Origin: Opitutaceae bacterium
Lineage (GTDB): Bacteria; Verrucomicrobiota; Verrucomicrobiia; Opitutales; Opitutaceae
Direction of reading: 5' to 3'
DNA: 39,733 nt
Assembly: GCA_016794785.1 (NCBI GenBank)
Contig: JAEUHC010000022.1
Span: forward strand, 1-39,733
Shown: positions 1-7,462 of the stretch, in pieces
How positions within the stretch are numbered: the stretch's first letter is position 1
Layout of the letters: every line of letters begins with the position of its first letter
The notes under the pieces: model-generated
The model's input: only the letters and a program-made list of their open reading frames with translations
Database searches by the model: none
What the model was told of the DNA's origin: nothing
Program-made: the position numbers and the translations under genes

Positions 1-179
1 GGCCGCGCTCGCCGCGGTGCGCCACAACGCGATCCTCAAGGCCTTCTACCAGCGGCTCCGCGACCGGGGCAAACCCGCCAAGGTCGCCCTCACCGCCGTC
101 ATGCGAAAACTCACTGTCCTCCTCAACCGCCTCCTCAAAAATCCCGACTTTATCCTTGTTTCCTGAACACCGTTGCTAG
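1..179 (+). mobile_element. IS110-type element, 3' end only (left copy)
   Basis: This is the right-hand end of an insertion sequence whose remainder lies off the window. Positions 41-179 are repeated as the reverse complement at 39595-39733 with one mismatch (T at 142 against C), and similarity stops exactly after the shared GCTAG at 175-179, which marks the element boundary. Only 13 bases separate the transposase stop from this boundary. A short non-coding right end is typical of IS110-group elements, whose bridge-RNA region lies upstream of the transposase and would be outside the window. Confidence 0.8.
2..166 (+). CDS. IS110-family transposase, C-terminal 54 residues (partial)
   Basis: The open frame enters from the left edge and ends at TGA 164-166. 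Its sequence contains AFYQRLRDRGKPAKVALTA followed by MRKL and a leucine-rich tail, which matches the C-terminus of IS110/IS116/IS902 transposases (Transposase_20 region). This segment carries the serine-recombinase-like half of the enzyme, which acts with a bridge RNA. The N-terminal RuvC-like DEDD domain is off the window. The same tail occurs in inverted orientation at the right edge. Family assignment rests on recognising the tail, not on a search. Confidence 0.8.
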   Translation, partial: AALAAVRHNAILKAFYQRLRDRGKPAKVALTAVMRKLTVLLNRLLKNPDFILVS

Positions 180-202
180 AGGCTGAATCGGCGCTTTCTT
201 CC

Positions 203-514
203 TCATAGGGTGTAGAAGGCGGCTGCAAATGCAGCCAGCCATCCGACCACGGCAATGACACCAAGACCAGGAAGCCGGAATGCGCGGAACAGGGCCATCC
301 ATATCGCTAGGAACGCCAGACCTCCGACCGCCCATGAAAGCCAGATCAACGGCAATGACGCATCTTTGGTGTGCGGTGCGGTGAAGAAAGCTCCGACAAG
401 GAAAAATGGGAAGGTCCCTAGAAGAGAGAGCCAAATGCGGGAGTCTTCTTTGGTCGCGGGCTGGTAGCGTTCGCCAGCCAGAATCCGAGCCAAGAGCATC
501 GTGAGCATGTTCAT
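203..514 (-). CDS. small integral membrane protein, function unknown
   Basis: A 103-residue frame starts at ATG 512-514 and ends 23 bases from the IS boundary. The N-terminus (about 1-26) is hydrophilic. Three hydrophobic segments follow at about 27-46, 53-76 and 84-103, the last reaching the C-terminus. No family was recognised. A second ATG two codons in (MNM) is an alternative start. The upstream bases contain GGCGG, a weak ribosome-binding candidate. Three coherent membrane segments make a real gene likely, but its position between an IS end and decayed sequence leaves open that it is a remnant. Confidence 0.55.
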   Translation of the reverse strand: MNMLTMLLARILAGERYQPATKEDSRIWLSLLGTFPFFLVGAFFTAPHTKDASLPLIWLSWAVGGLAFLAIWMALFRAFRLPGLGVIAVVGWLAAFAAAFYTL

Positions 515-717
515 CTTACCGCCGATCAGTGTTATTCGGCTGCACTGCGTTTCATCGCAGTAATGTGCAGCATGCCGCAGCTCATGTGCTTGCCAATTTC
601 AAGGGGTAAATTTGTGGTGGGCGCCATGCCAAGGTCGGTCGCACGATTTCGTCTTTCGATTATGGACAGCCAAACCCGCGAAGGAATCAAGGTCGAGCTG
701 ATGGAGACGCCGGTGGT

Positions 718-807
718 GGGTCAGTTTGGTTGTGGGAGGGGCTTTACGCCCCGACGTGTCGCGGGGTAAACCCGCTCCCACAGTTTCGATCGGAAGCAAA
801 CTGACCC
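718..807. repeat. REP-type palindrome, family I, copy A
   Basis: The 52-base core at 731-782 begins TGTGGGAG and ends CTCCCACA. It contains two internal hairpins, GGGGC-TTTAC-GCCCC and its partner built on CGGG / CCCG. An outer inverted pair, GTGGGTCAGTTTG before and its complement after the core, extends the palindrome. The core differs from copy B (14484-14535) at only 4 of 52 positions. The layout GTGGGAG-stem-loop-stem-CGAY resembles bacterial REP sequences. Confidence 0.8.
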
Positions 808-948
808 ACGACCGAGGCGCCGGGCCTGTGGGGCGAGCGCCGCTATCGGCTGCGCCAAAATGGGCGGGCACCGCGGAAGGTGAAAGACGCGACGCTGACC
901 GAGGTTTTTGATCGGTTGCGGCGCTGGCTGGTCAAGCGCGCGGGATAG
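805..948 (+). pseudogene. possible gene remnant, 3' portion, unidentified
   Basis: Directly after the REP element an open stretch of 47 codons runs to TAG 946-948, with a stop (802-804) just before it and no start codon. It encodes LWGERRYRLRQNGRAPRKV, then a TLTEVFDRLRRWLV-type amphipathic helix, which reads like the C-terminus of a real protein. The family was not recognised. The 5' part may be the plus-strand frame ending near 725, which is in another frame, with the repeat lying between the two. Confidence 0.35.
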
Positions 949-962
949 GCGGGCGTGCCGCC

Positions 963-1721
963 TCACCCCGTCCACGGCCGCGAGGGGCGGACGACGATTT
1001 CCTCGACGGTGGCGCGTTGCGGGAGCGTCGCGGCAAACCACGCGCAATCCGCGATGTCCTCGGGCTGCATCATGCGCGCGCGGGCTTCGGGCGGGGGCGG
1101 GGCGGGGCGCTTGTTGAGCAAGGGCGTGTCGATGTCGCCGGGGAAGATGCAGCAGGCGCGCAGGCCGCGTGGGCGCTCCTCGGCGTTGATGGTCTGGGTG
1201 AGGCCGGTGATGCCGAACTTGGAGACGACGTAGGCGGCGCCGGCCTTGGGGCTGGCCTGGAGGCCGGCCTCGGAGCCGACGAGCACGATGGTGCCGCTGG
1301 CCTGTGCGCGCATCGCGGGGAGGAAGGCCTGCACGAGGGTGAGCACGCCGTTCACGTTGGCGTCCATCACCGCGGTGTAGTCGGCGAGCGTGAGTTCGCC
1401 GAGGGCGCGGCGGGGGATGTTGGTGCCGGCGGCGTTGATGAGCGCGTCGATGCGCCCGAAGCGCTGGAGCGCGGCGCGGGCCATCGCGGCGACGGCGGCG
1501 GGCGCGCCGAGGTCGCAGGGGAGGGCGAGGAGGTCCTTGCGCCGGGCCTTCGGCGCGAGCGCGATGGTCTCGGCCAGCGCCTCGGGGCGGCGGCCGACGA
1601 GCACGACGCGCCAGCCGCCGGCGGCGAATTTCAGCGCGGTGGCGCGGCCTACGCCGGAGCCGGCGCCGGTGACGACGGCCACGGGGACAGGTGCGGGGGA
1701 TTTCTTTTTCGAGGTGGGCAT
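963..1721 (-). CDS. short-chain dehydrogenase/reductase (SDR)
   Basis: The product is a 252-residue cytosolic NAD(P)-dependent oxidoreductase of the classical SDR type. The cofactor motif TGAGSGVG is at 18-25, the structural NAAG at 96-99, and the catalytic set Asn122, Ser150, Tyr164 and Lys168 (YVVSK) is complete. Length fits the family. The basic residues after beta-2 (GRR at 43-45) favour NADP. The start at ATG 1719-1721 fits the Rossmann fold; the frame continues open upstream but that part has no SDR similarity. No Shine-Dalgarno is visible; the leader is C/T-rich (CTGCCCTTCGCTCC). The gene is alone on its strand, so the substrate cannot be deduced. Confidence 0.88.
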   Translation of the reverse strand: MPTSKKKSPAPVPVAVVTGAGSGVGRATALKFAAGGWRVVLVGRRPEALAETIALAPKARRKDLLALPCDLGAPAAVAAMARAALQRFGRIDALINAAGTNIPRRALGELTLADYTAVMDANVNGVLTLVQAFLPAMRAQASGTIVLVGSEAGLQASPKAGAAYVVSKFGITGLTQTINAEERPRGLRACCIFPGDIDTPLLNKRPAPPPPEARARMMQPEDIADCAWFAATLPQRATVEEIVVRPSRPWTG

Positions 1722-1971
1722 GGAGCGAAGGGCAGTGAAATAAACTCGGGCAAAACGCAGAGGGAGTTTTGCCGCAGGGACACGGAGAGACGGAGACCCG
1801 GAGCGAGGCCGCAAGCCGGATTTGTGTCGTAGGGCGAGGCTTTTAGTCCGCGCCGGGAAGTCGGCGTCAGCTGCGATGCGGGCTGAAGCACCGCGCACCC
1901 TTCGCGCAAACATCCTTTGCCGCGAGCTTGCGTCAGGCGGGTGCGATTCTACGGTCGCGCTTCTTTCCCCT
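1722..1971. other. divergent intergenic region, no gene seen
   Basis: These 250 bases separate the minus-strand SDR gene from the plus-strand isomerase gene and should hold both promoters. No clear -10/-35 pair or long palindrome was recognised. The last bases before the isomerase ATG are pyrimidine-rich (TTCTTTCCCCT). Confidence 0.4.
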
Positions 1972-2883
1972 ATGAAACTCCGCTCCCTTGTTCGTGTTGC
2001 CTTGCCCGCCCTTGCGTTTGTCGCCGCGTCGCTCTCGAGCGCAGTGGCCGCCGCTCCGAAGCCCGCCGCCGCGGCCGGCCCCAAGCTCGGCCTCCAGACG
2101 TGGACGTGCCGCAACATGACCTTCGACGAGGTCGTGGCCTTCGCCGTGAAGCACGGCATCACCAATCTCCAGCTCATCAGCAAGCACATGGACCCGAAAG
2201 CGCCGGCGGAAGAGACGCTGCGCAAGAAGGCCATCCTCGAGAAAAACGGGCTCACCGCCTACACCTTTGGCGTCAACGGCACCTCGATGGACAAGGAGGC
2301 GAACCGGAAGCTCTTCGAGTTCGCGAAGCTCATCGGGGCGAAGCTCATCATCGTCGAGCCGCGCAATCTGGACGAGTGGGACAACCTCGAGCAGCTCGTG
2401 AAGGAATACGACATCAAGCTCGCGATCCACAACCACGGCACTGGCACCGTCTATGGCGACCCGGCGACGGTGAAGAAAATCCTCGCCGCGCGCGACCCGC
2501 GCATCGGCGTGTGCCTCGATGTCGGCTGGGTGACGGCCGCGGGCTTCAACGCCGCCGAGGTCTTCCGCAGCTACGGCGCCGACCGCGTGTTCGACATGCA
2601 CCTCAAGGACAAGCGCGTCGAGGCCGCCGCTCCCGTCGCGGCCACCGCGCCGAAGGCCGAGGCTCCCGAGGGCAAGAAGGGCGCCAAGAAAGCCGGCGGC
2701 CCCGTCGTCCTCGACGTCGAGATCGGCACCGGGCAGGCGGCCTACAAGGAGCTCTTCGCCGAAATCAAAAAATCAAAATGGTCCGGCGTGATGGCGATCG
2801 AGACCGACAACGCCACGTTTGCGCAGGAGCCGTCCAAGCTCGTCGCGGGCGCCGTGGCGTTCTTCAAGGCCAACGCCAAGTGA
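1972..2883 (+). CDS. exported sugar isomerase/epimerase-like TIM-barrel protein
   Basis: The 303-residue product begins with a signal peptide (MKLRSLVR, then a hydrophobic stretch to about residue 27), so it probably acts in the periplasm. The rest is a xylose-isomerase-like TIM barrel of the AP-endonuclease-2 superfamily. Candidate metal and catalytic residues are Glu129 (IIVEPR), His153/His155 (AIHNHG), Asp183 (LDVGW), His210 (MHLKD) and Glu277 (AIETD). An Ala/Pro/Lys-rich insert of about 27 residues (about 214-240) interrupts the barrel after MHLKDK and looks like a disordered loop. Such exported isomerases are common in Verrucomicrobia and Planctomycetes near sugar-acid and polysaccharide genes. 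The substrate is unknown. It is followed by a palindromic repeat and then the sulfatase cluster. Confidence 0.85.
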   Translation: MKLRSLVRVALPALAFVAASLSSAVAAAPKPAAAAGPKLGLQTWTCRNMTFDEVVAFAVKHGITNLQLISKHMDPKAPAEETLRKKAILEKNGLTAYTFGVNGTSMDKEANRKLFEFAKLIGAKLIIVEPRNLDEWDNLEQLVKEYDIKLAIHNHGTGTVYGDPATVKKILAARDPRIGVCLDVGWVTAAGFNAAEVFRSYGADRVFDMHLKDKRVEAAAPVAATAPKAEAPEGKKGAKKAGGPVVLDVEIGTGQAAYKELFAEIKKSKWSGVMAIETDNATFAQEPSKLVAGAVAFFKANAK

Positions 2884-2895
2884 GCCAAGCCTGGG

Positions 2896-2985
2896 AGTAG
2901 GGCAGGTCTCTGACCTGCCCTCGTTTTTCCGAGTATCGCAGTCGTCCAAACGCTCCCTGAGGGCAGGTCAGAGACCCGCCCTACT
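2896..2985. repeat. intergenic palindrome, family II, copy 1
   Basis: Two 27-base arms, 2896-2922 and 2959-2985, are inverted copies with one mismatch, separated by 36 bases. Each arm is itself a hairpin: GTAGGGC, stem AGGTC, loop TCT, stem GACCT, then GCCC. The element fills the gap between two genes on the same strand and would form a large cruciform or mRNA hairpin, possibly a terminator or stabiliser. Related elements lie at 16048-16152 and 36541-36607. Confidence 0.85.
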
Positions 2986-2994
2986 TTCTTCCCC

Positions 2995-4569
2995 ATGAAA
3001 ACCCTCCTATCATTCCTGGCCGCACTCTCGTTCACCGCCGTCGCCACCGCGGCCGCGCCGCGCCCGCCCAACATCGTCTTCATCTTTTCCGACGACCACG
3101 CCTACCAGGCCATCAGCGCCTACGGCGATTCGCGAAAACTCCTCGCGACGCCCCACATCGATCGCATCGCCAAGCAAGGCGTGCGTTTCGACCGCTGCCT
3201 CGTCACCAACTCCATCTGCGGCCCCGCGCGCGCCACGATCCTCACGGGAAAATACAGCCATCTGAACGGCTTTCCCAACAACTCCAATTCCCGCTTCGAC
3301 GGCGAGCAAGTCACCTTCCCGAAGCTCCTGCAAAAAGCCGGCTACCAGACCGCGATCGTCGGCAAGTGGCACCTCGGCTCCGATCCGACGGGCTTCGATT
3401 TCTGGCAGGTGCTCCCCGGCCAGGGGATCTACTACAACCCGCCTATGATCAAGATGGGCGAGCGCATCACCGAGCCCGGCTACACCACCGACATCATCAC
3501 CGACCGCTCGATCGAGTGGCTCAAGCGGCGCGACAAAACAAAGCCGTTCATGATGATGATGCAGCACAAGGCCCCGCACCGTGAGTGGGCGCCCGCGCTG
3601 CGCCACCTCGGCGCGGATCAGGACCGTGTTTACCCGGAGCCGCCCACGCTTTTCGACGACTACGCCAACCGCGGCATCGCCGTGCGCGATCAAGATATGA
3701 CGCTGGAGAAAACATTCACCGATCGGGACGCGAAGTTTCTGCCACCCGCGGGCATCAACGAGGAGCAGCTCAAGCAGTGGAACGCCTACTACGAGCCCCG
3801 CAACGCCAAGGCCAAGGCCGCCAACCTCACCGGCAAGGACCTCGTGCGCTGGCGCTACCAGCGCTACATGCACGATTACCTGATGACCGTGAAGGCCGTC
3901 GATGAGAGCGTGGGCCGCATGCTCGACTACCTCGATCAGGAGGGCCTCGCCGAGAACACCATCGTGATCTACTCGAGCGATCAGGGCTTCTACCTCGGCG
4001 AGCACGGCTGGTTCGACAAACGCTGGATCTTCGAGGAGTCCGTGCGCACGCCGCTTCTCGTGCGCTGGCCCGGCGTGACGAAACCCGGCACGGTGAACCG
4101 CGACCTCGTCTCCAACGTCGATTTTGCCCAGACCTTCCTCGCCGCCGCCGGCGCCCCGGCGCCCGCCGATATGCAAGGCGGCAGCCTCGTGCCGATCCTT
4201 CGCGGCCAGAAACCCGCGGACTGGCGCACGGCTTTCTATTACCAGTATTACGAGTATCCCACGCCGCATCGCGTGCGCCCGCACTACGGCGTGGTGACGG
4301 ACCGCTACAAGCTCGTGCATTTCGAGGCCGTGGGCGGCCCCGCCTACTGGGAACTCTACGACCGCGAAAAGGACCCCCAGGAAGTGCGCAACGTGATCGC
4401 CGAGCCCGGCTATGCCGCCGCGAAGGCCCAGCTCGAAAAGCAGCTCGCCCAGCTGCGCACCGAGCTGAAAGTGCCGGCCGAGACCCCCGCGCGTTTCTAC
4501 GGCAACCAGCCTCTCACTCCCGGCGCGCCGCCCGCGCCGAAAAAGAACAAGCAGAACAAAAAGCAGTAG
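2995..4569 (+). CDS. type I sulfatase (N-acetylglucosamine-6-sulfatase-like)
   Basis: The 524-residue exported enzyme hydrolyses sulfate esters of a carbohydrate. A signal peptide covers about 1-21. Metal residues Asp33-Asp34 lie in FSDDH. The formylglycine motif is C75-G-P-A-R, with Cys75 the residue to be oxidised, and is followed by the usual ATILTGKYSHLNG signature. The second metal and substrate site is SSDQGF (Asp329-Gln330) with GEHGW after it. The C-terminal part (about 410-480, GVVTDRYKLVHF, ELYDREKDP) is the DUF4976-type subdomain. The overall style suggests the S1_11 group, an inference that needs a SulfAtlas search. The protein ends in a lysine-rich tail (PKKNKQNKKQ). No sulfatase-maturing enzyme is in the window. 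Confidence 0.93.
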   Translation: MKTLLSFLAALSFTAVATAAAPRPPNIVFIFSDDHAYQAISAYGDSRKLLATPHIDRIAKQGVRFDRCLVTNSICGPARATILTGKYSHLNGFPNNSNSRFDGEQVTFPKLLQKAGYQTAIVGKWHLGSDPTGFDFWQVLPGQGIYYNPPMIKMGERITEPGYTTDIITDRSIEWLKRRDKTKPFMMMMQHKAPHREWAPALRHLGADQDRVYPEPPTLFDDYANRGIAVRDQDMTLEKTFTDRDAKFLPPAGINEEQLKQWNAYYEPRNAKAKAANLTGKDLVRWRYQRYMHDYLMTVKAVDESVGRMLDYLDQEGLAENTIVIYSSDQGFYLGEHGWFDKRWIFEESVRTPLLVRWPGVTKPGTVNRDLVSNVDFAQTFLAAAGAPAPADMQGGSLVPILRGQKPADWRTAFYYQYYEYPTPHRVRPHYGVVTDRYKLVHFEAVGGPAYWELYDREKDPQEVRNVIAEPGYAAAKAQLEKQLAQLRTELKVPAETPARFYGNQPLTPGAPPAPKKNKQNKKQ

Positions 4570-4602
4570 CGCGTGGGCGCAGACGCCGCGCCACTCAGCC
4601 GC

Positions 4603-5289
4603 ATGCATCTCTGCCGCACCGCACCGCGCCTCGTGTTCGTCGGTGCGGCTGTTTTTTTCTGCGCCCTGTCGGCGCGCGTGCGCGCGGGCGACGACTTCGG
4701 CAGCTGGCACGCGGTGTCGGCCACGTTCCTCGACCAGAGTGACTGGACGCTGTCCGCCCTCGGCCAGCTGCGCTTCCGCGACGACAGCTCGAACCTCTTC
4801 GCCTACGTGCTCAGCGCGCAGACGGTCTGGAAGGCGAGTTCCTATCTGCGCCTCGGGATGAACTACACCGTGCTGCCGGCGAAGCCAGCCGGGAGCCGGG
4901 ATTTTCGCGGCCAACGGCGTTGGGAAATCGAGGTCAACCCGCGCTGGCCGGTCAACGCCGCGCTCACACTCGATCTGCGCAACCGGATCGAAGTGCGCTG
5001 GATCGAAGGCCGGGCCGGCACCAACCTGCGCTCGCGGCATCGCCCGCAGGCGACCTGGCGGTTGAAAGGCGCGGGGCGGCTGGAATCCGTGTATGCCAAC
5101 AACGAGTTTTTCTGGGACCACGATGCCGACCGCTACACCTCAAACCGCCTCGTGCCCTTGGGCCTGAACTTTCGCGTGAATCCGCAGACGGTGGCGGGGG
5201 TTTACTACATGCTGTGGTCGGTGCGAAGCGGCACCGGCGGTTGGTCGCACTCTCACGTCCTCGGCACACGGCTTGCGCTGCGCCTATAG
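4603..5289 (+). CDS. DUF2490-type outer-membrane beta-barrel protein
   Basis: From ATG 4603 the product is 228 residues with a good signal peptide (MHLCRTAPRL, hydrophobic core, ending near VRAG). A GTG at 4573 would add ten residues without helping the signal. The mature part alternates short beta-strands rich in Tyr, Trp and Arg (LSALGQLRFRDDSSNLFAY, LRLGMNYTVLP) and ends in a strand closing with Leu, as DUF2490 outer-membrane proteins do. It lies 33 bases after one sulfatase and 85 before another, so it may be a pore or scaffold for the same glycan, but that is inferred from position only. Confidence 0.7.
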   Translation: MHLCRTAPRLVFVGAAVFFCALSARVRAGDDFGSWHAVSATFLDQSDWTLSALGQLRFRDDSSNLFAYVLSAQTVWKASSYLRLGMNYTVLPAKPAGSRDFRGQRRWEIEVNPRWPVNAALTLDLRNRIEVRWIEGRAGTNLRSRHRPQATWRLKGAGRLESVYANNEFFWDHDADRYTSNRLVPLGLNFRVNPQTVAGVYYMLWSVRSGTGGWSHSHVLGTRLALRL

Positions 5290-5374
5290 ACTGTGTCGCA
5301 TCAAGGGCGTTGGATCGGAATGCGCCTCCCGTTCAGTCTTGGCCGCGGAAAATGCCAGTGAAGCCCCTCTCAGC

Positions 5375-6835
5375 ATGAAAAATACCCTTCTCACCCTCGT
5401 CTTCCTGATGGGTTCGGCCGTTGCGAGCCTCGTCGCCGCGCCCGCGCGGCCCAACGTCCTCTTCATCTCCGTCGACGACATGAACAATGATCTCGGCTGC
5501 TACGGCAGCCCGATCGTGAAGTCGCCCAATATCGACAAACTCGCCGCGCGCGGCGTGAAGTTCGAGCGGGCCTACTGCCAGTTTCCGCTGTGCAGCCCGA
5601 GCCGCTCCTCGATCATGACCGGACTGCGGCCGGACACGACCAAGGTGTTCAATCTCCAGTATCATTTCCGCACCGGCCTGCCGGATGTCGTGACGATCCC
5701 GCAGCTCTTCATGCGCGCCGGCTACTATGCCGCGCGCGTCGGCAAAATCTATCACTACGGCAATCCCGGCGACATCGGCACGAGCGGCCTCGACGATCCG
5801 CCCTCGTGGCGGGAGTTCTACAATCCCGCCGGCACCGACAAAACCGCGCTCGAGCCCGAAATCACCAATGACACACCGTCGCGCGGCCTCGGCTCCGCCA
5901 TGTCCTACCTCGCCGACGCGAAAGGCCGCGACGAGGATCACACCGATGGCAAGGTCGCCACGCAGGCGATTGCGCTCCTGGAGAAACACAAGGCCGAGCC
6001 CTTCTTCCTCGCGGTCGGCTTCTACCGGCCGCACACGCCCTACGTCGCGCCCAAGAAATATTTCGACCTTTATCCGCTGGAGAAAATCGAGGTGCCGAGA
6101 ATCCCGGCGGATTATGCCAAGACAGTGCCGGCCCCCGCGCTCGCCTCGACGCGCCCCTGGCCCAATTTTGGCACGACGCACGAGCAGGCGCGCCGCAGCA
6201 AGCAGGCCTACTACGCCACGATCTCCTTCGTCGATGCGCAGATCGGCCGTGTGGTGGACGCCCTCGATCGGCTCGGGCTGCGCGACAACACCATCATCGT
6301 GTTTTGGAGCGACCACGGCTACTCGCTCGGCGAGCACGGCCTGTGGATGAAACAGAGCTGCTTCGAGGACTCGGCGCGCGTGCCGATGATCTTCGCCGGC
6401 CCGGGCATCAAGGCGGGCACGCCGTCGCCTCGGCTCGTGGAGTTCGTCGATGTCTATCCCACGCTCGCCGATCTCGCGGGCCTGAAGCCGCCGGCGAACC
6501 TCGAGGGCGTGAGCCTGCGCCCGCTGCTGACGAAGCCCGATGCGCCGTGGAATCGGCCGGCATTCACGCAGGTCCAGCGCGGGGATTTCCCCGGCCACAG
6601 TGTGCGCACGCCGCGGTGGCGCTACACGGAGTGGGACGGAGGCAAGCAGGGCGTGGAGCTTTACGACCACGACGCCGATCCGGGTGAGATGAAGAACGTG
6701 GCCGCCGATCCGCGGCATGCCGCAGTGATCGCGGAGCTGAAGGCGCTCGTGAACAAGAACTGGCCGGTGCGCGTGACCGGCGGGGTGGCCGAGCCCGGGG
6801 CGAAAAAAGCGAAGCGCGAGAAACGCGCCAAATAG
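5375..6835 (+). CDS. iduronate-2-sulfatase-like type I sulfatase
   Basis: The 486-residue exported sulfatase has a signal peptide to about residue 22. It carries the metal pair Asp34-Asp35 in ISVDDMNNDLGCYG and a canonical formylglycine motif C73-S-P-S-R followed by SSIMTGLRPDTT. The second site is FWSDHGYSLGEHGLWMK (Asp313-His314). The ISVDD...LGCYG and SDHG...LGEHGLW patterns are typical of the iduronate-2-sulfatase group (S1_7). C-terminal YDHDADPGEMKNVA is the usual sulfatase end, followed by a lysine/arginine-rich tail (KKAKREKRAK). ATG 5375 is chosen because it starts the signal peptide; the upstream extension is unlike protein. The lipoprotein gene begins two bases after its stop. Confidence 0.93.
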   Translation: MKNTLLTLVFLMGSAVASLVAAPARPNVLFISVDDMNNDLGCYGSPIVKSPNIDKLAARGVKFERAYCQFPLCSPSRSSIMTGLRPDTTKVFNLQYHFRTGLPDVVTIPQLFMRAGYYAARVGKIYHYGNPGDIGTSGLDDPPSWREFYNPAGTDKTALEPEITNDTPSRGLGSAMSYLADAKGRDEDHTDGKVATQAIALLEKHKAEPFFLAVGFYRPHTPYVAPKKYFDLYPLEKIEVPRIPADYAKTVPAPALASTRPWPNFGTTHEQARRSKQAYYATISFVDAQIGRVVDALDRLGLRDNTIIVFWSDHGYSLGEHGLWMKQSCFEDSARVPMIFAGPGIKAGTPSPRLVEFVDVYPTLADLAGLKPPANLEGVSLRPLLTKPDAPWNRPAFTQVQRGDFPGHSVRTPRWRYTEWDGGKQGVELYDHDADPGEMKNVAADPRHAAVIAELKALVNKNWPVRVTGGVAEPGAKKAKREKRAK

Positions 6836-6837
6836 CC

Positions 6838-7443
6838 ATGCGCACCTTGATTCAGATCCTGGCTTTGGCGCTGGCGGCGCTGGCCGCCGGCTGTGGCGGT
6901 CCTTTGGACGAGACCGTCTCAGCCAAAAATCCCGCGGCGCTTGCCTCCTGGCGCGCGCGGATCGCGACGGGCTCCAATGCCGATCATCGGCGTCGCGTGG
7001 AGGAAGCCTTCCAGGAAATTCGTGCCGCGGTCGCGGCCGAGCGGGAGCGCAAGCGCGTGCTCGGCCAGCCGTTCGGCGCGGGGTCCGATGCGGTGGACCT
7101 ATTGGTGGCCGAACGCGTTCACGGCTTCCGCGTGCGCGAGCTGCTCCAGCTCGGTGGCGAGATGCGGGTGCGCCGCCTGGGCGCCGAACTGGCGGGGTTG
7201 GAGGAGGCCGTCGCGAAGAACGCCCAGCTCGTCACGCGGCCCGGCGACCTCGAATCGCGGCACCACCTTGATGGGCTGCGCGAGCGCCAGATGGTGCGCG
7301 TGCAAAAATACCGCGAGGACCTCGCGGCGGCCGAGCGCGAACTGGCGCCGCTCTTGGCGGCGAGTGGCCGGCGATTGCTCGGAGCGGAGGAGATTCCGCT
7401 CGTGAGCACGCCGGACGAGGCGCCGCAGCTGATCCGGAAGTAG
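6838..7443 (+). CDS. predicted lipoprotein, helical, function unknown
   Basis: The 201-residue product has a short lipoprotein signal with lipobox LAAGC, so Cys19 would be lipidated and the protein anchored to a membrane facing the periplasm. The rest is highly charged and almost entirely helical (Glu, Arg, Ala, Leu), with heptad-like stretches at about 60-160 consistent with coiled coil. No family was recognised. The start codon lies two bases after the stop of the sulfatase gene, which implies coupled translation and a linked role. It ends 19 bases from the convergent third sulfatase gene. Confidence 0.75.
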   Translation: MRTLIQILALALAALAAGCGGPLDETVSAKNPAALASWRARIATGSNADHRRRVEEAFQEIRAAVAAERERKRVLGQPFGAGSDAVDLLVAERVHGFRVRELLQLGGEMRVRRLGAELAGLEEAVAKNAQLVTRPGDLESRHHLDGLRERQMVRVQKYREDLAAAERELAPLLAASGRRLLGAEEIPLVSTPDEAPQLIRK

Positions 7444-7462
7444 GCGCGGGGGCGTGCCGGCC

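Larger units (their letters stand above)
515..962. other. decayed or non-coding stretch between IS side and SDR gene
   Basis: No convincing intact gene lies here. Short coding-like pieces occur in different frames on either side of a REP palindrome (731-782): a plus-strand frame before it containing the words GIKVELMETPVVG, and one after it at 805-948 ending at TAG. This looks like a broken gene plus repeat, near an insertion-sequence junction. Confidence 0.5.

Noticed and set aside
3010..5121. A 703-residue minus-strand open frame opposite the first sulfatase
   Set aside because: It is the antisense of a well-supported sulfatase gene; its His/Glu/Val/Ala-rich composition is the usual shadow of GC-rich coding DNA, with no recognised domain.
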